This document shows positions 47,047-56,091 of a stretch of DNA of 64,000 nucleotides, one piece after another; within the stretch, counting starts at the first letter, position 1; every line of letters starts with the position of its first letter. Both the position numbers and the translations under genes were made by a program. The DNA is taken from contig NZ_JAIQYY010000003.1 in assembly GCF_020181035.1 (NCBI RefSeq), positions 187,560-251,559 of the forward strand, written 5' to 3'. The notes under the pieces are model-generated. The model searched no databases. It had not been told where the DNA came from and was given only the letters and a program-made list of their open reading frames with translations. The DNA comes from Streptomyces sp. CoH27 (GTDB lineage Bacteria; Actinomycetota; Actinomycetes; Streptomycetales; Streptomycetaceae).

Positions 47047-48740
47047 GACAACGCCTCCTCGGAAGCGCGGGCCGCCCAGGTGGCGAACCGCTCACCGTCC
47101 GCGCGCTCCGCCCGGAACCGCTTCAGCACCCGCTCGACGTAGTCGGGCAGTTCCTCCGCGGTGACCTTCAGACCGCGCACCTTGCGGCCGAAGCCCGGCT
47201 CCAGACCGAGTGCGCCGCCGAGGTGCACCTGGTAGCCCTCGACCTGTTCGCCCTGGTCGTTCAGGACCAGCTGGCCCTTGAGACCGATGTCCGCGACCTG
47301 GATACGGGCGCAGGCGTTCGGGCAGCCGTTGAGATTGATGGTGATCGGCTCGTCGAAGTCCGGCAGACGGCGCTCCAGTTCGTCGATGAGCTGTGCGCCG
47401 CGCTGCTTGGTCTCGACGATGGCGAGCTTGCAGAACTCGATGCCGGTGCACGCCATGGTGCCGCGCCGGAAGGAGGACGGCCGGGCGGTGAGGTCCAGTG
47501 CCTCCAGGCCCTCGACCAGCGAGTCCACCTTGTCCTGCTCGACGTCGAGGACGATCATCTTCTGCTCGACCGTGGTCCGGACCCGCCCGGAGCCGTGCGC
47601 CTCCGCCAGATCGGCGATCTTCGTGAGCGTGGCGCCGTCGACGCGGCCGACCCGCGGCGCGAAACCGACGTAGAACCGGCCGTCCTTCTGCCGGTGCACA
47701 CCGATGTGGTCGCGCCACTGCTGCACGGGCTGCTCGGGCGCGGGGCCGTCGGTCAGCGTGCGCTTGAGGTACTCGTCCTCCAGCACCTGCCGGAACTTCT
47801 CCGCGCCCCAGTCGGCGACGAGGAACTTCAGGCGGGCGCGGTTGCGCAGCCGGCGGTAACCGTAGTCACGGAAGATCGAGATGACGCCCTCGTAGACGTC
47901 CGGGACCTCGTCGATCGACACCCAGGCACCGAGCCGCACACCGAGCTTGGGGTTGGTGGACAGCCCGCCGCCGACCCACACGTCGAAGCCGGGGCCGTGC
48001 TCGGGGTGGACCACGCCGACGAACGCGATGTCGTTGATCTCGTGCACCACGTCCAGCAGCGGCGAGCCGGAGACCGCGGACTTGAACTTACGGGGCAGGT
48101 TCGAGAAGGCCGGGTTGCCGACGATCCGGCGGTGGATCTCCTCGACGGCCGGGGTGCCGTCGATGATCTCGTCCGCGGCGATCCCGGCGACCGGGGAGCC
48201 GAGGATCACGCGGGGCGTGTCACCGCAGGCCTCGGTGGTGGACAGGCCGACGGCCTCCAGCCGCTCCCAGATCTCGGGCATGTCCTCGATCCGGATCCAG
48301 TGGTACTGGATGTTCTGCCGGTCGGTGATGTCCGCGGTGCCGCGCGCGAACTCCTGCGAGATCTCGCCGATCACCCGCAGCTGCGCCGTGGTGAGCGCAC
48401 CGCCGTCGATGCGCACGCGCAGCATGAAGTAGCGGTCGTCCAGCTCCTCCGGCTCCAGGATCGCGGTCTTGCCGCCGTCGATCCCGGGCTTGCGCTGGGT
48501 GTAGAGGCCCCACCAGCGCATGCGGCCGCGCAGGTCGCTCGGGTCGATGGAGTCGAATCCACGCTTGGAGTAGATCGTCTCAATGCGCGTCCGCACATTG
48601 AGACCGTCATCGTCCTTCTTGACCTGCTCGTTGCCGTTGAGCGGGGTGAAGTGCCCCGCGGCCCACTGACCCTCACCGCGGTGACGACTCACCTTGCGGC
48701 GGGGCGCTGAGGCGGCGGGGTTCTGTGGGCTGGCGGCCAT
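47043..48740 (-). CDS. sirA: Ferredoxin-dependent sulfite reductase
   Basis: This 565-aa siroheme/4Fe-4S enzyme reduces sulfite to sulfide by six electrons from ferredoxin. The two-fold repeat is visible: ferredoxin-like half-domains around RIDGGALTTAQLRVIGEISQ and its C-terminal counterpart. The cluster ligands are CTGIEFC and GCPNAC; the fourth cysteine also ligates siroheme iron. Nitrite reductases are close relatives, but the operon context settles on sulfite. The ATG at 48740 follows GAAGGACG. The leader region contains an attenuator-type peptide, so the whole operon is probably cysteine-responsive. Confidence 0.94.
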   Translation of the reverse strand: MAASPQNPAASAPRRKVSRHRGEGQWAAGHFTPLNGNEQVKKDDDGLNVRTRIETIYSKRGFDSIDPSDLRGRMRWWGLYTQRKPGIDGGKTAILEPEELDDRYFMLRVRIDGGALTTAQLRVIGEISQEFARGTADITDRQNIQYHWIRIEDMPEIWERLEAVGLSTTEACGDTPRVILGSPVAGIAADEIIDGTPAVEEIHRRIVGNPAFSNLPRKFKSAVSGSPLLDVVHEINDIAFVGVVHPEHGPGFDVWVGGGLSTNPKLGVRLGAWVSIDEVPDVYEGVISIFRDYGYRRLRNRARLKFLVADWGAEKFRQVLEDEYLKRTLTDGPAPEQPVQQWRDHIGVHRQKDGRFYVGFAPRVGRVDGATLTKIADLAEAHGSGRVRTTVEQKMIVLDVEQDKVDSLVEGLEALDLTARPSSFRRGTMACTGIEFCKLAIVETKQRGAQLIDELERRLPDFDEPITINLNGCPNACARIQVADIGLKGQLVLNDQGEQVEGYQVHLGGALGLEPGFGRKVRGLKVTAEELPDYVERVLKRFRAERADGERFATWAARASEEALS

Positions 48741-48753
48741 GGTTCTACGTCCT

Positions 48754-48819
48754 TCAAGACAGGCGGCAAGGGGCTCTGACCTGCGCACGGGCGCGCATGC
48801 GGGCATGGTCGCGCATCAT
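48754..48819 (-). CDS. Possible second short upstream frame before sirA
   Basis: A 21-codon frame starts with two ATGs and ends APCRLS-stop 13 bases before sirA. It is Arg-rich and has one cysteine near its end. No good ribosome site is visible. It could couple to sirA translation or be chance. Confidence 0.3.
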   Translation of the reverse strand: MMRDHARMRARAQVRAPCRLS

Positions 48820-48865
48820 TGCGCGGCAGAAATCAGGTACGGGGAGTGCGGCGGTGCTGGTGGGC

Positions 48866-48949
48866 TCAGCTCGCCGGACAGATGGCGCTGGACATGCGGC
48901 CGAGGTCGACGTGCCGCCGACTCACCAAGGCAATTCCAGTTCCAGACAT
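48866..48949 (-). CDS. Sulfur-gene leader peptide (27 aa)
   Basis: The 27-codon frame begins MSGTGIALV and continues SRRHVDLGRMSSAICPAS. The core RHVDLxRxxSAxC is, from memory, the signature of very short actinobacterial leader peptides found ahead of sulfur-assimilation and sulfur-transport genes and annotated as putative leader peptides. The cysteine codon near the end suggests that ribosome stalling at low cysteine exposes or frees the downstream operon, as shown for cysteine-containing upstream frames in mycobacteria. It lies 126 bases ahead of sirA on the same strand. Confidence 0.8.
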   Translation of the reverse strand: MSGTGIALVSRRHVDLGRMSSAICPAS

Positions 48950-48971
48950 GACGGAAGCGTGTCACGGCGAT

Positions 48972-48986
48972 CTGGACACAGTCCAG
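48972..48986. promoter_or_regulatory. Palindrome ahead of the leader peptide
   Basis: CTGGAC-ACA-GTCCAG, a perfect 6+6 inverted repeat, lies 23 bases before the leader-peptide start. Other TGGAC/GTCC words occur at 49000-49026. It may be an operator for the sulfur operon or part of the promoter. Confidence 0.45.
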
Positions 48987-49118
48987 CTTTATCCATCATG
49001 TGGACATCCTTGTCCCGAAATGTGGACGGAGGGTGTCGTCGCTCACATGTGCCGCCGGAAGGCTTGTCGTAGCAGGTCGCGCGGGGTATGCGGGGGATGC
49101 GGGGGGCATCGGCCGGGC

Positions 49119-49691
49119 TCAGGCGGGGTACGCCCCCGGCCACGGTCCCGGCGTCGCGACCTCCCGCTCCAGCTCGACCTTGGTGTCGAACAGCCGGAAG
49201 CCGCGCCGCTGGTAGTTGTCCATCGCGAACTCGCCGTCCTTGCTGCACGTGTGCAGCCACACCCGCTTCGTCGGCGCCCGCCCCGGCCACCGCTCGGCCA
49301 GGTCCCAGGCGCGGGCCGTGCCGTACGACAGCAGATGGCCGCCGATCCGCCGGCCGCGGAAGGCGGGGAGCAGTCCGAAGTAGACGATCTCCACCACGCC
49401 CTCGTCCTGCGCCTCCAGCTCCACATAGCCGGCCGGCGTGCCCCGGTCGTAGGCCACCCAGGTCTCCACGCCCGGCCGTGTCAGGTGCTCCTGCCACCGG
49501 GCGTACGTCCAGCCCAGCCGGTCGGTCCAGCGGAGGTCGCCGCCGACCGAGGCGTACAGGAAGCGGCTGAGCTCGGGGGAGGGGACCTCGGCGCGGACGA
49601 TCCGTACATCGCCCTCGGGCGCGGCGGCGGACAGAAGGTCGACCGGGGAGGTCTGCTCCAGGGACCAGGTGGTGACGGGGACGCTGCTCAT
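49119..49691 (-). CDS. GNAT-family N-acetyltransferase
   Basis: This 190-aa acetyltransferase has the GNAT acetyl-CoA loop FRGRRIGGHLLSYG after the strand VVEIVYFGLLP. A C-terminal YQRRGFRLFDTK segment is typical of the fold. The substrate (amine of a protein, amino acid or antibiotic) cannot be told. It is upstream of the sulfur operon on the same strand, but 378 bases with a leader peptide intervene, so it is probably separate. Confidence 0.85.
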   Translation of the reverse strand: MSSVPVTTWSLEQTSPVDLLSAAAPEGDVRIVRAEVPSPELSRFLYASVGGDLRWTDRLGWTYARWQEHLTRPGVETWVAYDRGTPAGYVELEAQDEGVVEIVYFGLLPAFRGRRIGGHLLSYGTARAWDLAERWPGRAPTKRVWLHTCSKDGEFAMDNYQRRGFRLFDTKVELEREVATPGPWPGAYPA

Positions 49692-49766
49692 GCGGGCCAG
49701 GGAATCATCCCGCCGCCCGGTCTGTCGATCGACCTGGTCACGCCGGATGCGGCCCGGCGTACGGGC

Positions 49767-51101
49767 TCAGCCCAGTGAGCGGTCCAGCTCGGCCAGCGGG
49801 AGCGAGAACAGCATCCGGTCCGACAGCGACCACACCTCGCCGGTCGCCTGCCAGTACGACAGGGAGCCCGCGTCCTCGGCCCAGCAGCGATGCGAGGCGT
49901 CCGCACCGCAGTGGGCCGCCTTCGCCGCCGTGACGTCCTGGCGCCACAGACCGCCGTGTCCGTCCCGAGAGTCGGGCAGGTGTCCCACATACCAGGACGG
50001 ATGGTCGGCGCCGGGCCGCCGGTACGACAGCACGCCCCGGATCCCGGCCGCCCGGGTCCGGTACGCCTCCACCGCCGGGACTTGCCCGGAGGCGTCCGCG
50101 GCGAGCGGTCCACCGCGCTCGGGGTCCGTGCCGAACGCGTACCGCCACAGCCGGGCCGTACGGTCTGCGCCGGGCGCGGTCCACTCCGCCGCCACCAGGC
50201 TGTCGGGCACGGTGCTCCGGTCCAGGGCGAGTGCGCCGGGACAGGGCGGGCCGGCGGCGGAGCAGCGGCCGGCGGTGAAGCGGTAGGAGCCGACGGCGGG
50301 CATCACGTACCGGTAGCCGTCCGCGGACCAGCCGCCGGGGACCCGTCCGATCGCGGGCCCGTCGACCGTGGTGCGCTGGATGCGGTCGAGGTCGAAGACA
50401 TAGAGCGCTTCGGCGCCGCCGGCCCCGGCGGTGACCAGCAGCTTGTCCTGGTACCAGACCATGCCCGAGATACCGGAGGCCAGGCCCCGGTAGTCCTGGC
50501 CGCCTTGCACCGGCAGCACCAGCAGCACCCAGCGGTAGGTGAGGCGGGCGGGGTCGTCGGCGTTCACGAAGGCGACCCGGGCGAGGCCCCGCTCGGCGGC
50601 GCGTCCGGTGGCGGCGCTGTGGGTCCAGCCGGCCAGGACCACCCGGTGTGTGCCCCACAGGCCGTCGTCGTCGGCGTCCCCGGAGGTGGTCACCGACGCC
50701 GGCCGCCAGTCCGTGGCCGAGGCGTCCGCCCGGTCCCAGCAGTAGGCGCGGTCGGCGGACGGGGAGACGGGCAGGGACGCGCGGTCGCCCGAGGAGCAGT
50801 CGGCGGCCTCGCTCATGTCGCGGTCCGCGCTCGCCAGTACGTCGTCCACGCCGACCGGGGTGCCCATCGCCGCGGACAGCCGGTCCAGGGCGCGGGCGGG
50901 GACGAGCTGCTCCTGGAGCCGCAGCCGGGAGATGTCCGCCGGGGATGAGAGGGACTTGAGCGCACCGGGGCTGTCGGTGACATCGGCCTGGGACGCGCTG
51001 ATCAGGGTGGCGGTCGCGGTGAGCGCCAGCGCGGTGCCGGTCAGGACCGCGCGCAGTACGGCGCCCCGTCTGCGCCGCCGGTGTCTGCCGCGATGCTTCA
51101 T
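49767..51101 (-). CDS. Secreted protein of unknown function (444 aa)
   Basis: This is a 444-aa exported protein. The N-terminus [20 protein letters not shown] is highly basic and is followed by a hydrophobic core (TGTALALTATATLISA) and cleavage near ASQA, a long Sec signal. The body has repeated strand-like segments (GLASGISGMVWYQDKLLVTAG, EALYVFDLDRI, GVLSYRRPGADHPSWYVG), suggesting a beta-propeller-like fold. Several cysteines are spread through it. The ATG at 51101 has GAAGAGGGG upstream. I do not recognise an enzyme motif; similar secreted proteins are common in Streptomyces. Confidence 0.8.
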   Translation of the reverse strand: MKHRGRHRRRRRGAVLRAVLTGTALALTATATLISASQADVTDSPGALKSLSSPADISRLRLQEQLVPARALDRLSAAMGTPVGVDDVLASADRDMSEAADCSSGDRASLPVSPSADRAYCWDRADASATDWRPASVTTSGDADDDGLWGTHRVVLAGWTHSAATGRAAERGLARVAFVNADDPARLTYRWVLLVLPVQGGQDYRGLASGISGMVWYQDKLLVTAGAGGAEALYVFDLDRIQRTTVDGPAIGRVPGGWSADGYRYVMPAVGSYRFTAGRCSAAGPPCPGALALDRSTVPDSLVAAEWTAPGADRTARLWRYAFGTDPERGGPLAADASGQVPAVEAYRTRAAGIRGVLSYRRPGADHPSWYVGHLPDSRDGHGGLWRQDVTAAKAAHCGADASHRCWAEDAGSLSYWQATGEVWSLSDRMLFSLPLAELDRSLG

Positions 51102-51277
51102 CTCGTCCCCTCTTCCAGGGCTCCTTCGCCGCCGAGTCGGCCCGGGGCCGAGGCGGGCCAACTGTGCCTGCTGGTTTGTAGGTTGACGCGTGCAACAGCC
51201 GGGGAGCCCTGAAGGGATGCTACGGCAGTAACGGCCCGCGCAGGGCGAATACCCCGCACTTGTGCCGAAGACTCCGC

Positions 51278-52564
51278 TCAGGGAACGGGGGACCCGGTGC
51301 CCTCCGGAGCCGTCCGGCGGCGGGCGATCGCCGGCGCCGTAGAAGAAGGCAGCAGGTCACGCGGGTCGTCGGGGAGCAGGACATCGATCTCCACGTCCTC
51401 GCAGAAACGATACGGCCGATGCTGGAGAAGTTCCCCGAGGTACCGCCGGATCCGCGACATCTCGGCCCGTACCGTCACCGTGCGTGAAGAATCCCCGAAC
51501 AGATCCCCGGCGAGCGCCGCCGCGCTCCGGCCGGCGCGGTGCTCGGCGAGCAGAAAGATCAACTCGGCGTGCCGGGGGCTGAGTTCACGCGACCAGGCAC
51601 CCGCGGACCCGGTCACCGTCAGCGTGCTGCGCCCCGCCTTCGCCAGATCCAGCACGATCCGCGCGGCCGTGGCCGGCGGTTCCTGCGCCGCCCGCAGCAA
51701 CCAGCCCCCGGCCAGCGGCTCCACCGCGCACGAACCCAGCGACGGCAGCCACCGCAGGCCCGGCGAGAGCGACTTGGGCAGCGCGACGCGCCGTACGTAC
51801 GGCATCCCCGACACCGCCGCCGACCAGCCGTCCCGGTCCACCACCAGCGCCTGCCCCTCCAGCCGGGCCAGTACCGGCGCCGCCACCGACCGCAGCCGCT
51901 CCAGCGAGTCCAGATGCAGCTCCCGCAGCCGCGCCTCCGCCAGCTTCGCCACCGCGTCCACCCAGGCCAGCGTCGCCGGATGCATCGTCTCCAGTGGGCC
52001 GCTGACATCCACCACACCGATCAGCCGGCCGTCCCTGGGATCGGTGATCGGCGCACCCGAACAGGTCCAGGAGACGTGCGAACGGACGAAGTGCTCGCCG
52101 GCGAACACCTGCACGGGCCGCCGTACGACCGCCGGGGTGCCCACCCCGTTGGTGCCGACGACGTCTTCCCGCCAGTCCGCGCCGAGTTCAAAGCCGAGAC
52201 CGTCGGCCTTGCGCAGCACCTGCGTGGCCCCCTCCCGCCACAGCACGCGGCCGTCGGCGTCCGCGACGACCATGATGTGCTGGGCGACGTCCGCGACCGA
52301 AAGCAGACCGTCGCGCAGCACCGACAGGACGTGCCGCAGCGGTGACTCCTCACGCCGGCGCCGGATCTCGTCCGACGGCAGCAGCCCCGACCGGAAGTCG
52401 TGGTCCGGGTCCACGCCGCTGCGCAGCATGCGCCCCCAGGACTGCTCGATCACCGGCCGCGGCGCGATCCGCGCACGGTGACCGGCGAGCGTGGCCTCGC
52501 GCACCTCGCTCAGCACCCGCGCCGCCTGTGCCACGTCCACGGCGGCCAGGCGCGCCACGTTCAT
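51278..52564 (-). CDS. GAF-domain transcriptional regulator
   Basis: This 428-aa regulator has an N-terminal segment with SWGRMLRSGVDPD, typical of acetoin/glycerol-type activators. A GAF sensory domain (about 75-215) contains IMVVADADGRVLWREG, ADWREDVVGTNGVGT and HFVRSHVSWTCSGAPI. The central AAA+ domain of AcoR-like sigma-54 activators is absent. A C-terminal winged helix (LSPRHAELIFLLAEHRAGRS to the SRIRRYLGELL segment) binds DNA, a Streptomyces-style arrangement. ATG at 52564 is used; GTG at 52579 is possible. The target is unknown, as no aldehyde dehydrogenase is adjacent. Confidence 0.85.
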   Translation of the reverse strand: MNVARLAAVDVAQAARVLSEVREATLAGHRARIAPRPVIEQSWGRMLRSGVDPDHDFRSGLLPSDEIRRRREESPLRHVLSVLRDGLLSVADVAQHIMVVADADGRVLWREGATQVLRKADGLGFELGADWREDVVGTNGVGTPAVVRRPVQVFAGEHFVRSHVSWTCSGAPITDPRDGRLIGVVDVSGPLETMHPATLAWVDAVAKLAEARLRELHLDSLERLRSVAAPVLARLEGQALVVDRDGWSAAVSGMPYVRRVALPKSLSPGLRWLPSLGSCAVEPLAGGWLLRAAQEPPATAARIVLDLAKAGRSTLTVTGSAGAWSRELSPRHAELIFLLAEHRAGRSAAALAGDLFGDSSRTVTVRAEMSRIRRYLGELLQHRPYRFCEDVEIDVLLPDDPRDLLPSSTAPAIARRRTAPEGTGSPVP

Positions 52565-52959
52565 CGGCGGGTTCACCACTGGGTCCTCCCGGAACGGCCC
52601 GGAAAAGGGCTTCGAACATGCTTGTCAAGCCGTACCGACGGCGGTTTCCGGCCCGGCTGTGCCACACATACTGCCGTTCCAGGCCGGGCGGAGGCAGACA
52701 ATCCGCACACGCGGGCCGACAAGTTGCAACCCCTTGCAACCCTGGTGAACTTATCGGGGGTGGCCGAGACTTGACCCCCGGGGTGGTGCCGTGTCGGCGC
52801 AGCACCACCCCGCCCGGGGGTTTGGCCGGGTTCGCCTTCGGGGGTGCCGGGTTCTGTGCGTTGGCGGGTGCGGGTGCGTTGTGGTTTCTCGCGCCCACGC
52901 GGCGGTAGCCGCATGTCGATACAGTCTCGCGCCCCTCACGTCGGACCAGGTGCCCTCGC
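52565..52959. other. Intergenic region with a hairpin, no supported gene
   Basis: These 395 bases lie between the GAF regulator start and the acyl-CoA dehydrogenase stop. They hold the large hairpin at 52775-52820 and probably the promoter of the regulator near 52600-52740, including a short AACCCTTGCAACCC-type repeat. Frames here lack ribosome sites. Confidence 0.5.
52775..52820. terminator. Large hairpin downstream of the acyl-CoA dehydrogenase
   Basis: CCCCCGGGGTGGTGC pairs with GCACCACCCC and GGGGG, with a GCCC bulge and a 12-base loop. It lies about 140 bases downstream of the dehydrogenase stop on the minus strand. There is no U-tract. Confidence 0.5.
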
Positions 52960-54597
52960 TCAAGAGGCTGGACGTGCTCGTTCCACGATCGCCACCAGGT
53001 CCAGGCCCGCCGGCAGGGTGCCGAAGCTCGCTCCGTGGTCGCCGCCCAGGCGGGAGGCGCAGAAGGCGTCGGCCACCTCCGGTGGGGCGTGGCGGACCAG
53101 GAGAGAGCCCTGGAGGACCAGGGCGAGGCGTTCCACCAGGCGGCGGGCGCGGGCCTCGATGCCGTCCAGGTCGGCGAGTTCGGTGAACAGGTCCTTCACC
53201 GCCCGGTCCAGGCGGTGGTCGGCGCCATGGGCGCGGCCGATCTCGGTGAGGCAGGCGTCCAGCGCGCCCGGCTCGCGTTGCAGCGCCCGGAGCACGTCGA
53301 GCGCCTGGACATTCCCGGCGCCCTCCCAGACGGAGTTCAGCGGCGACTCCCGGACCAGCCGGGGCAGTCCGGACTCCTCGACGTAGCCGTTGCCGCCGAG
53401 GCACTCCGCCGCCTCCACCGCGACGGGCGCGCAGCGCTTGGTGATCCAGTACTTGGCGGCGGGTACCGCGAGCCGCAGGAAGGCGCGCTCCTGCTCGCCG
53501 CCCTCGTCGTACGCTGCGGCCAGCCGCAGCGTGAGCGCGGTCGCGGCCTCGGACTCCAGAGCGAGGTCGGCGAGGACGTTGCGCATCAGCGGCTGGTCGA
53601 TCAGCCGTGCGCCGAACGCCTCCCGGTGCGCGCAGTGGTGCACGGCCTGCACCACCGCCTGCCGCATCAGGCCCGCCGAGCCGAGCGCGCAGTCCAGCCG
53701 GGTCGCCGCGACCATCTCGATGATGGTCCGCACCCCGCGCCCCTCCTCGCCGACCCGGCGCGCCCAGGTCCCGGCGAACTCCACCTCGGCGGAGGCGTTG
53801 GACCGGTTGCCGAGCTTGTCCTTGAGTCGCTGGAGCAGGAACACGTTACGCGTGCCGTCCGCGAGGACCCGCGGCACGAGGAAGCAGGTGAGCCCGCCGG
53901 GGGCCTGGGCGAGCACCAGGAAGGCGTCGGACATCGGTGCCGAGCAGAACCACTTGTGACCGGTCAGCGCGTACGTCCCGGACTCGGCCAGCGGCCGGGC
54001 CTCGGTCGTGTTCGCCCGTACGTCGCTGCCGCCCTGCTTCTCCGTCATGGCCATGCCCATGAGGGCGCCGGCCTTCCGCGCGGCGGGCCGCAGCTCACGG
54101 TCGTACACCGTGGACGTCAGCAGCGGCTCCCACACGGCGGCCAGCTCCGGGTCGGTCCGCAGCGCGGGCACGGCCGCGTGGGTCATCGACAGCGGGCAGC
54201 AGTTGCCCGCCTCGACCTGGGTCCAGATCAGGAACCCGGCCGCCCGGCGCACATGCCCGGCGGGCCGTGTCCAGGCGCCGGTCAGCCCCGCCCCGACCCC
54301 CTTGCCGAGCAGCCGGTGCCAGGCCGGGTCGAAATCGACCTCGTCGATCCGGTGGCCGTAGCGGTCGTGGGTGCGCAGCCGGGGCGGGTGCTCGTTCGCC
54401 CGCGCCCCCCACTCCTGCACCTGCGCCGAACCCGAGGAGCGGCCCAGCACGGACAGCTCCGGGCGCACCTCGTCCAGTACGCCCGGGTCGGTGTACCGCT
54501 CGACGGCCGCCACGAGGGCCCGGTCGGCGGTGAACAGGTCGTAGCCGACCAGGGGCGGCGGCTGGTTCGTCACGGTGTGGGTGGAGGTGCCTGCCAT
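52960..54597 (-). CDS. AidB-like acyl-CoA dehydrogenase family protein
   Basis: This is a 545-aa flavoprotein of the acyl-CoA dehydrogenase superfamily. The N-terminal extension and the segments MGMAMTEKQGGSDVRANTTE, GHKWFCSAPMSDAFLVLAQA and AVEAAECLGGNGYVEESGLP match the AidB subgroup linked in E. coli to the alkylation response and DNA binding. In actinobacteria many copies may simply oxidise acyl-CoAs. ATG at 54597 is used. It is divergent from the BrkB-like gene; the 134-bp spacer holds both promoters. Confidence 0.92.
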   Translation of the reverse strand: MAGTSTHTVTNQPPPLVGYDLFTADRALVAAVERYTDPGVLDEVRPELSVLGRSSGSAQVQEWGARANEHPPRLRTHDRYGHRIDEVDFDPAWHRLLGKGVGAGLTGAWTRPAGHVRRAAGFLIWTQVEAGNCCPLSMTHAAVPALRTDPELAAVWEPLLTSTVYDRELRPAARKAGALMGMAMTEKQGGSDVRANTTEARPLAESGTYALTGHKWFCSAPMSDAFLVLAQAPGGLTCFLVPRVLADGTRNVFLLQRLKDKLGNRSNASAEVEFAGTWARRVGEEGRGVRTIIEMVAATRLDCALGSAGLMRQAVVQAVHHCAHREAFGARLIDQPLMRNVLADLALESEAATALTLRLAAAYDEGGEQERAFLRLAVPAAKYWITKRCAPVAVEAAECLGGNGYVEESGLPRLVRESPLNSVWEGAGNVQALDVLRALQREPGALDACLTEIGRAHGADHRLDRAVKDLFTELADLDGIEARARRLVERLALVLQGSLLVRHAPPEVADAFCASRLGGDHGASFGTLPAGLDLVAIVERARPAS

Positions 54598-54731
54598 GAT
54601 TGCGAACCTACCCGGGACTGGTGGAGGTGATGGCCTCCAGCGTGGCACAACGGCACGGGCCGGGGCGCCGGGGACCCGCTGACCCGGCCCGGAAGGTGAG
54701 GGCGGTCCGGTGCTGCGGCTACGGTTGGGTC

Positions 54732-55916
54732 GTGCAGCCAGCAAGTGAACCCCCCGAGCGGCCCCCCGGCCGTCTCCACCGGGCCAGAGCCCTCTACCGG
54801 AACGTCTCCAAGCGAAGGACGGCCTGGCTGCTGCTCAAGGACACCGTCAACTCCTGCATGGAGTACCGCATCCTGGGCCTGGCCGCCGAGGCGGCGTTCT
54901 TCACGCTGCTGTCCGTGCCGCCCCTGCTGCTCTGTCTCATCGGGCTGCTCGCCTACGTCGACACCTGGACCGGCGCCCACACCATCCAGAGCCTGGAGAC
55001 CAACATCCTCGACGCCTCGCGGACGGTCCTGTCCGACAAGGGCGTGAAGGAGATCGCCGAGCCGATCCTGCACGACGTGCTGAAGACCAGGCCCGACGTC
55101 ATCTCCATCGGGTTCGTCTTCGCGCTGTGGTCGGGATCGCGCGCGGTGAACGTCTTCATCGACACCATCACCGTCATGTACGGCCTCGACGGCGTCCGCG
55201 GCATCGTCAAGACGAGGGTGATGTCGTTCCTGCTCTTCATCGTCGCCCTGCTGATCGGCTCGGTGGCGCTGCCGCTCATGGTGGCGGGCCCGGACGCGGT
55301 GGTACGGGTGGTGCCCTGGTCGGCGACGGTCGTGCAGGTCCTGTACTGGCCGGTCGTCATGGTCCTGTCCATCGCCTTCCTGACGACCCTGTACCACGTG
55401 TCCGTGCCGGTCCGCTCCCCGTGGATCGAGGACGTCCCCGGCGCCCTCGTCGCGCTGGCCATGTGGGTCTTCGGCAGTTTCCTGCTGCGGATCTACCTCG
55501 TGCACACCATCGAGGGCGCCACGATCTACGGCTCCCTGGCCGCCTCCGTCGCGGTCCTGCTGTGGATCGGCGTGTCGGCCTTCGCGGTCCTGGTCGGCGC
55601 GGCCGTGAACGCGGCCATCGACCGGGTCTGGCCCGCCGCCGCCACGGCCGCCGCCCGCGAGGCGAACGAGCGGATACGTGAGGCGCAGGTCGCCGAGTAC
55701 GTCGCCTGGACGGCGGCGTCCCGCGAGGCCGACCCCGACGACCCGGACATGCCCTCCGAATTCCCCGAGCGCTGGTCCCGCTTCCTGCCCCCGGAGGACA
55801 TCACGGCCCGCCTGCGCACCCACGCCAAGAACCCGCACCACCACCCTCACGCCCACAACGGCACCGGGGACACACCCACGAATCCTCACGGGGGCACACC
55901 GCCGCAGGGCCAGTGA
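54732..55916 (+). CDS. YihY/BrkB-family membrane protein
   Basis: This is a 394-aa integral membrane protein of the YihY/BrkB (formerly ribonuclease BN) family with about six membrane helices. Family marks include YRILGLAAEAAFFTLLSVPP in the first helix, FALWSGSRAVNVFIDTITVM, the loop ending in VLYHVSVP-like sequence (LYHVSVPVRSPWIEDVPGAL) and YGSLAASVAVLLWIGVSAFA. The C-terminal tail is soluble, charged and His-rich (HHHPHAH). The GTG at 54732 is chosen since upstream in-frame codons look non-coding. Function is unsettled; envelope transport has been proposed for the family. Confidence 0.88.
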   Translation: MQPASEPPERPPGRLHRARALYRNVSKRRTAWLLLKDTVNSCMEYRILGLAAEAAFFTLLSVPPLLLCLIGLLAYVDTWTGAHTIQSLETNILDASRTVLSDKGVKEIAEPILHDVLKTRPDVISIGFVFALWSGSRAVNVFIDTITVMYGLDGVRGIVKTRVMSFLLFIVALLIGSVALPLMVAGPDAVVRVVPWSATVVQVLYWPVVMVLSIAFLTTLYHVSVPVRSPWIEDVPGALVALAMWVFGSFLLRIYLVHTIEGATIYGSLAASVAVLLWIGVSAFAVLVGAAVNAAIDRVWPAAATAAAREANERIREAQVAEYVAWTAASREADPDDPDMPSEFPERWSRFLPPEDITARLRTHAKNPHHHPHAHNGTGDTPTNPHGGTPPQGQ

Positions 55917-56091
55917 GCGGTGACTCTCCACCCCTGGGTGCGCATCAGCGGTGGATGACGGCGCCGGGTGTTTCCACCTGCATTCCACCCGTCTCTCCAC
56001 CCGTGCTCCGATCCGCCCGGTACCGCCATGGACCTAGCGTTTTCCACGGGCCGGCGGTGGCTTCCCGACCGGCGAAGAGGCGGAGGTCGAT

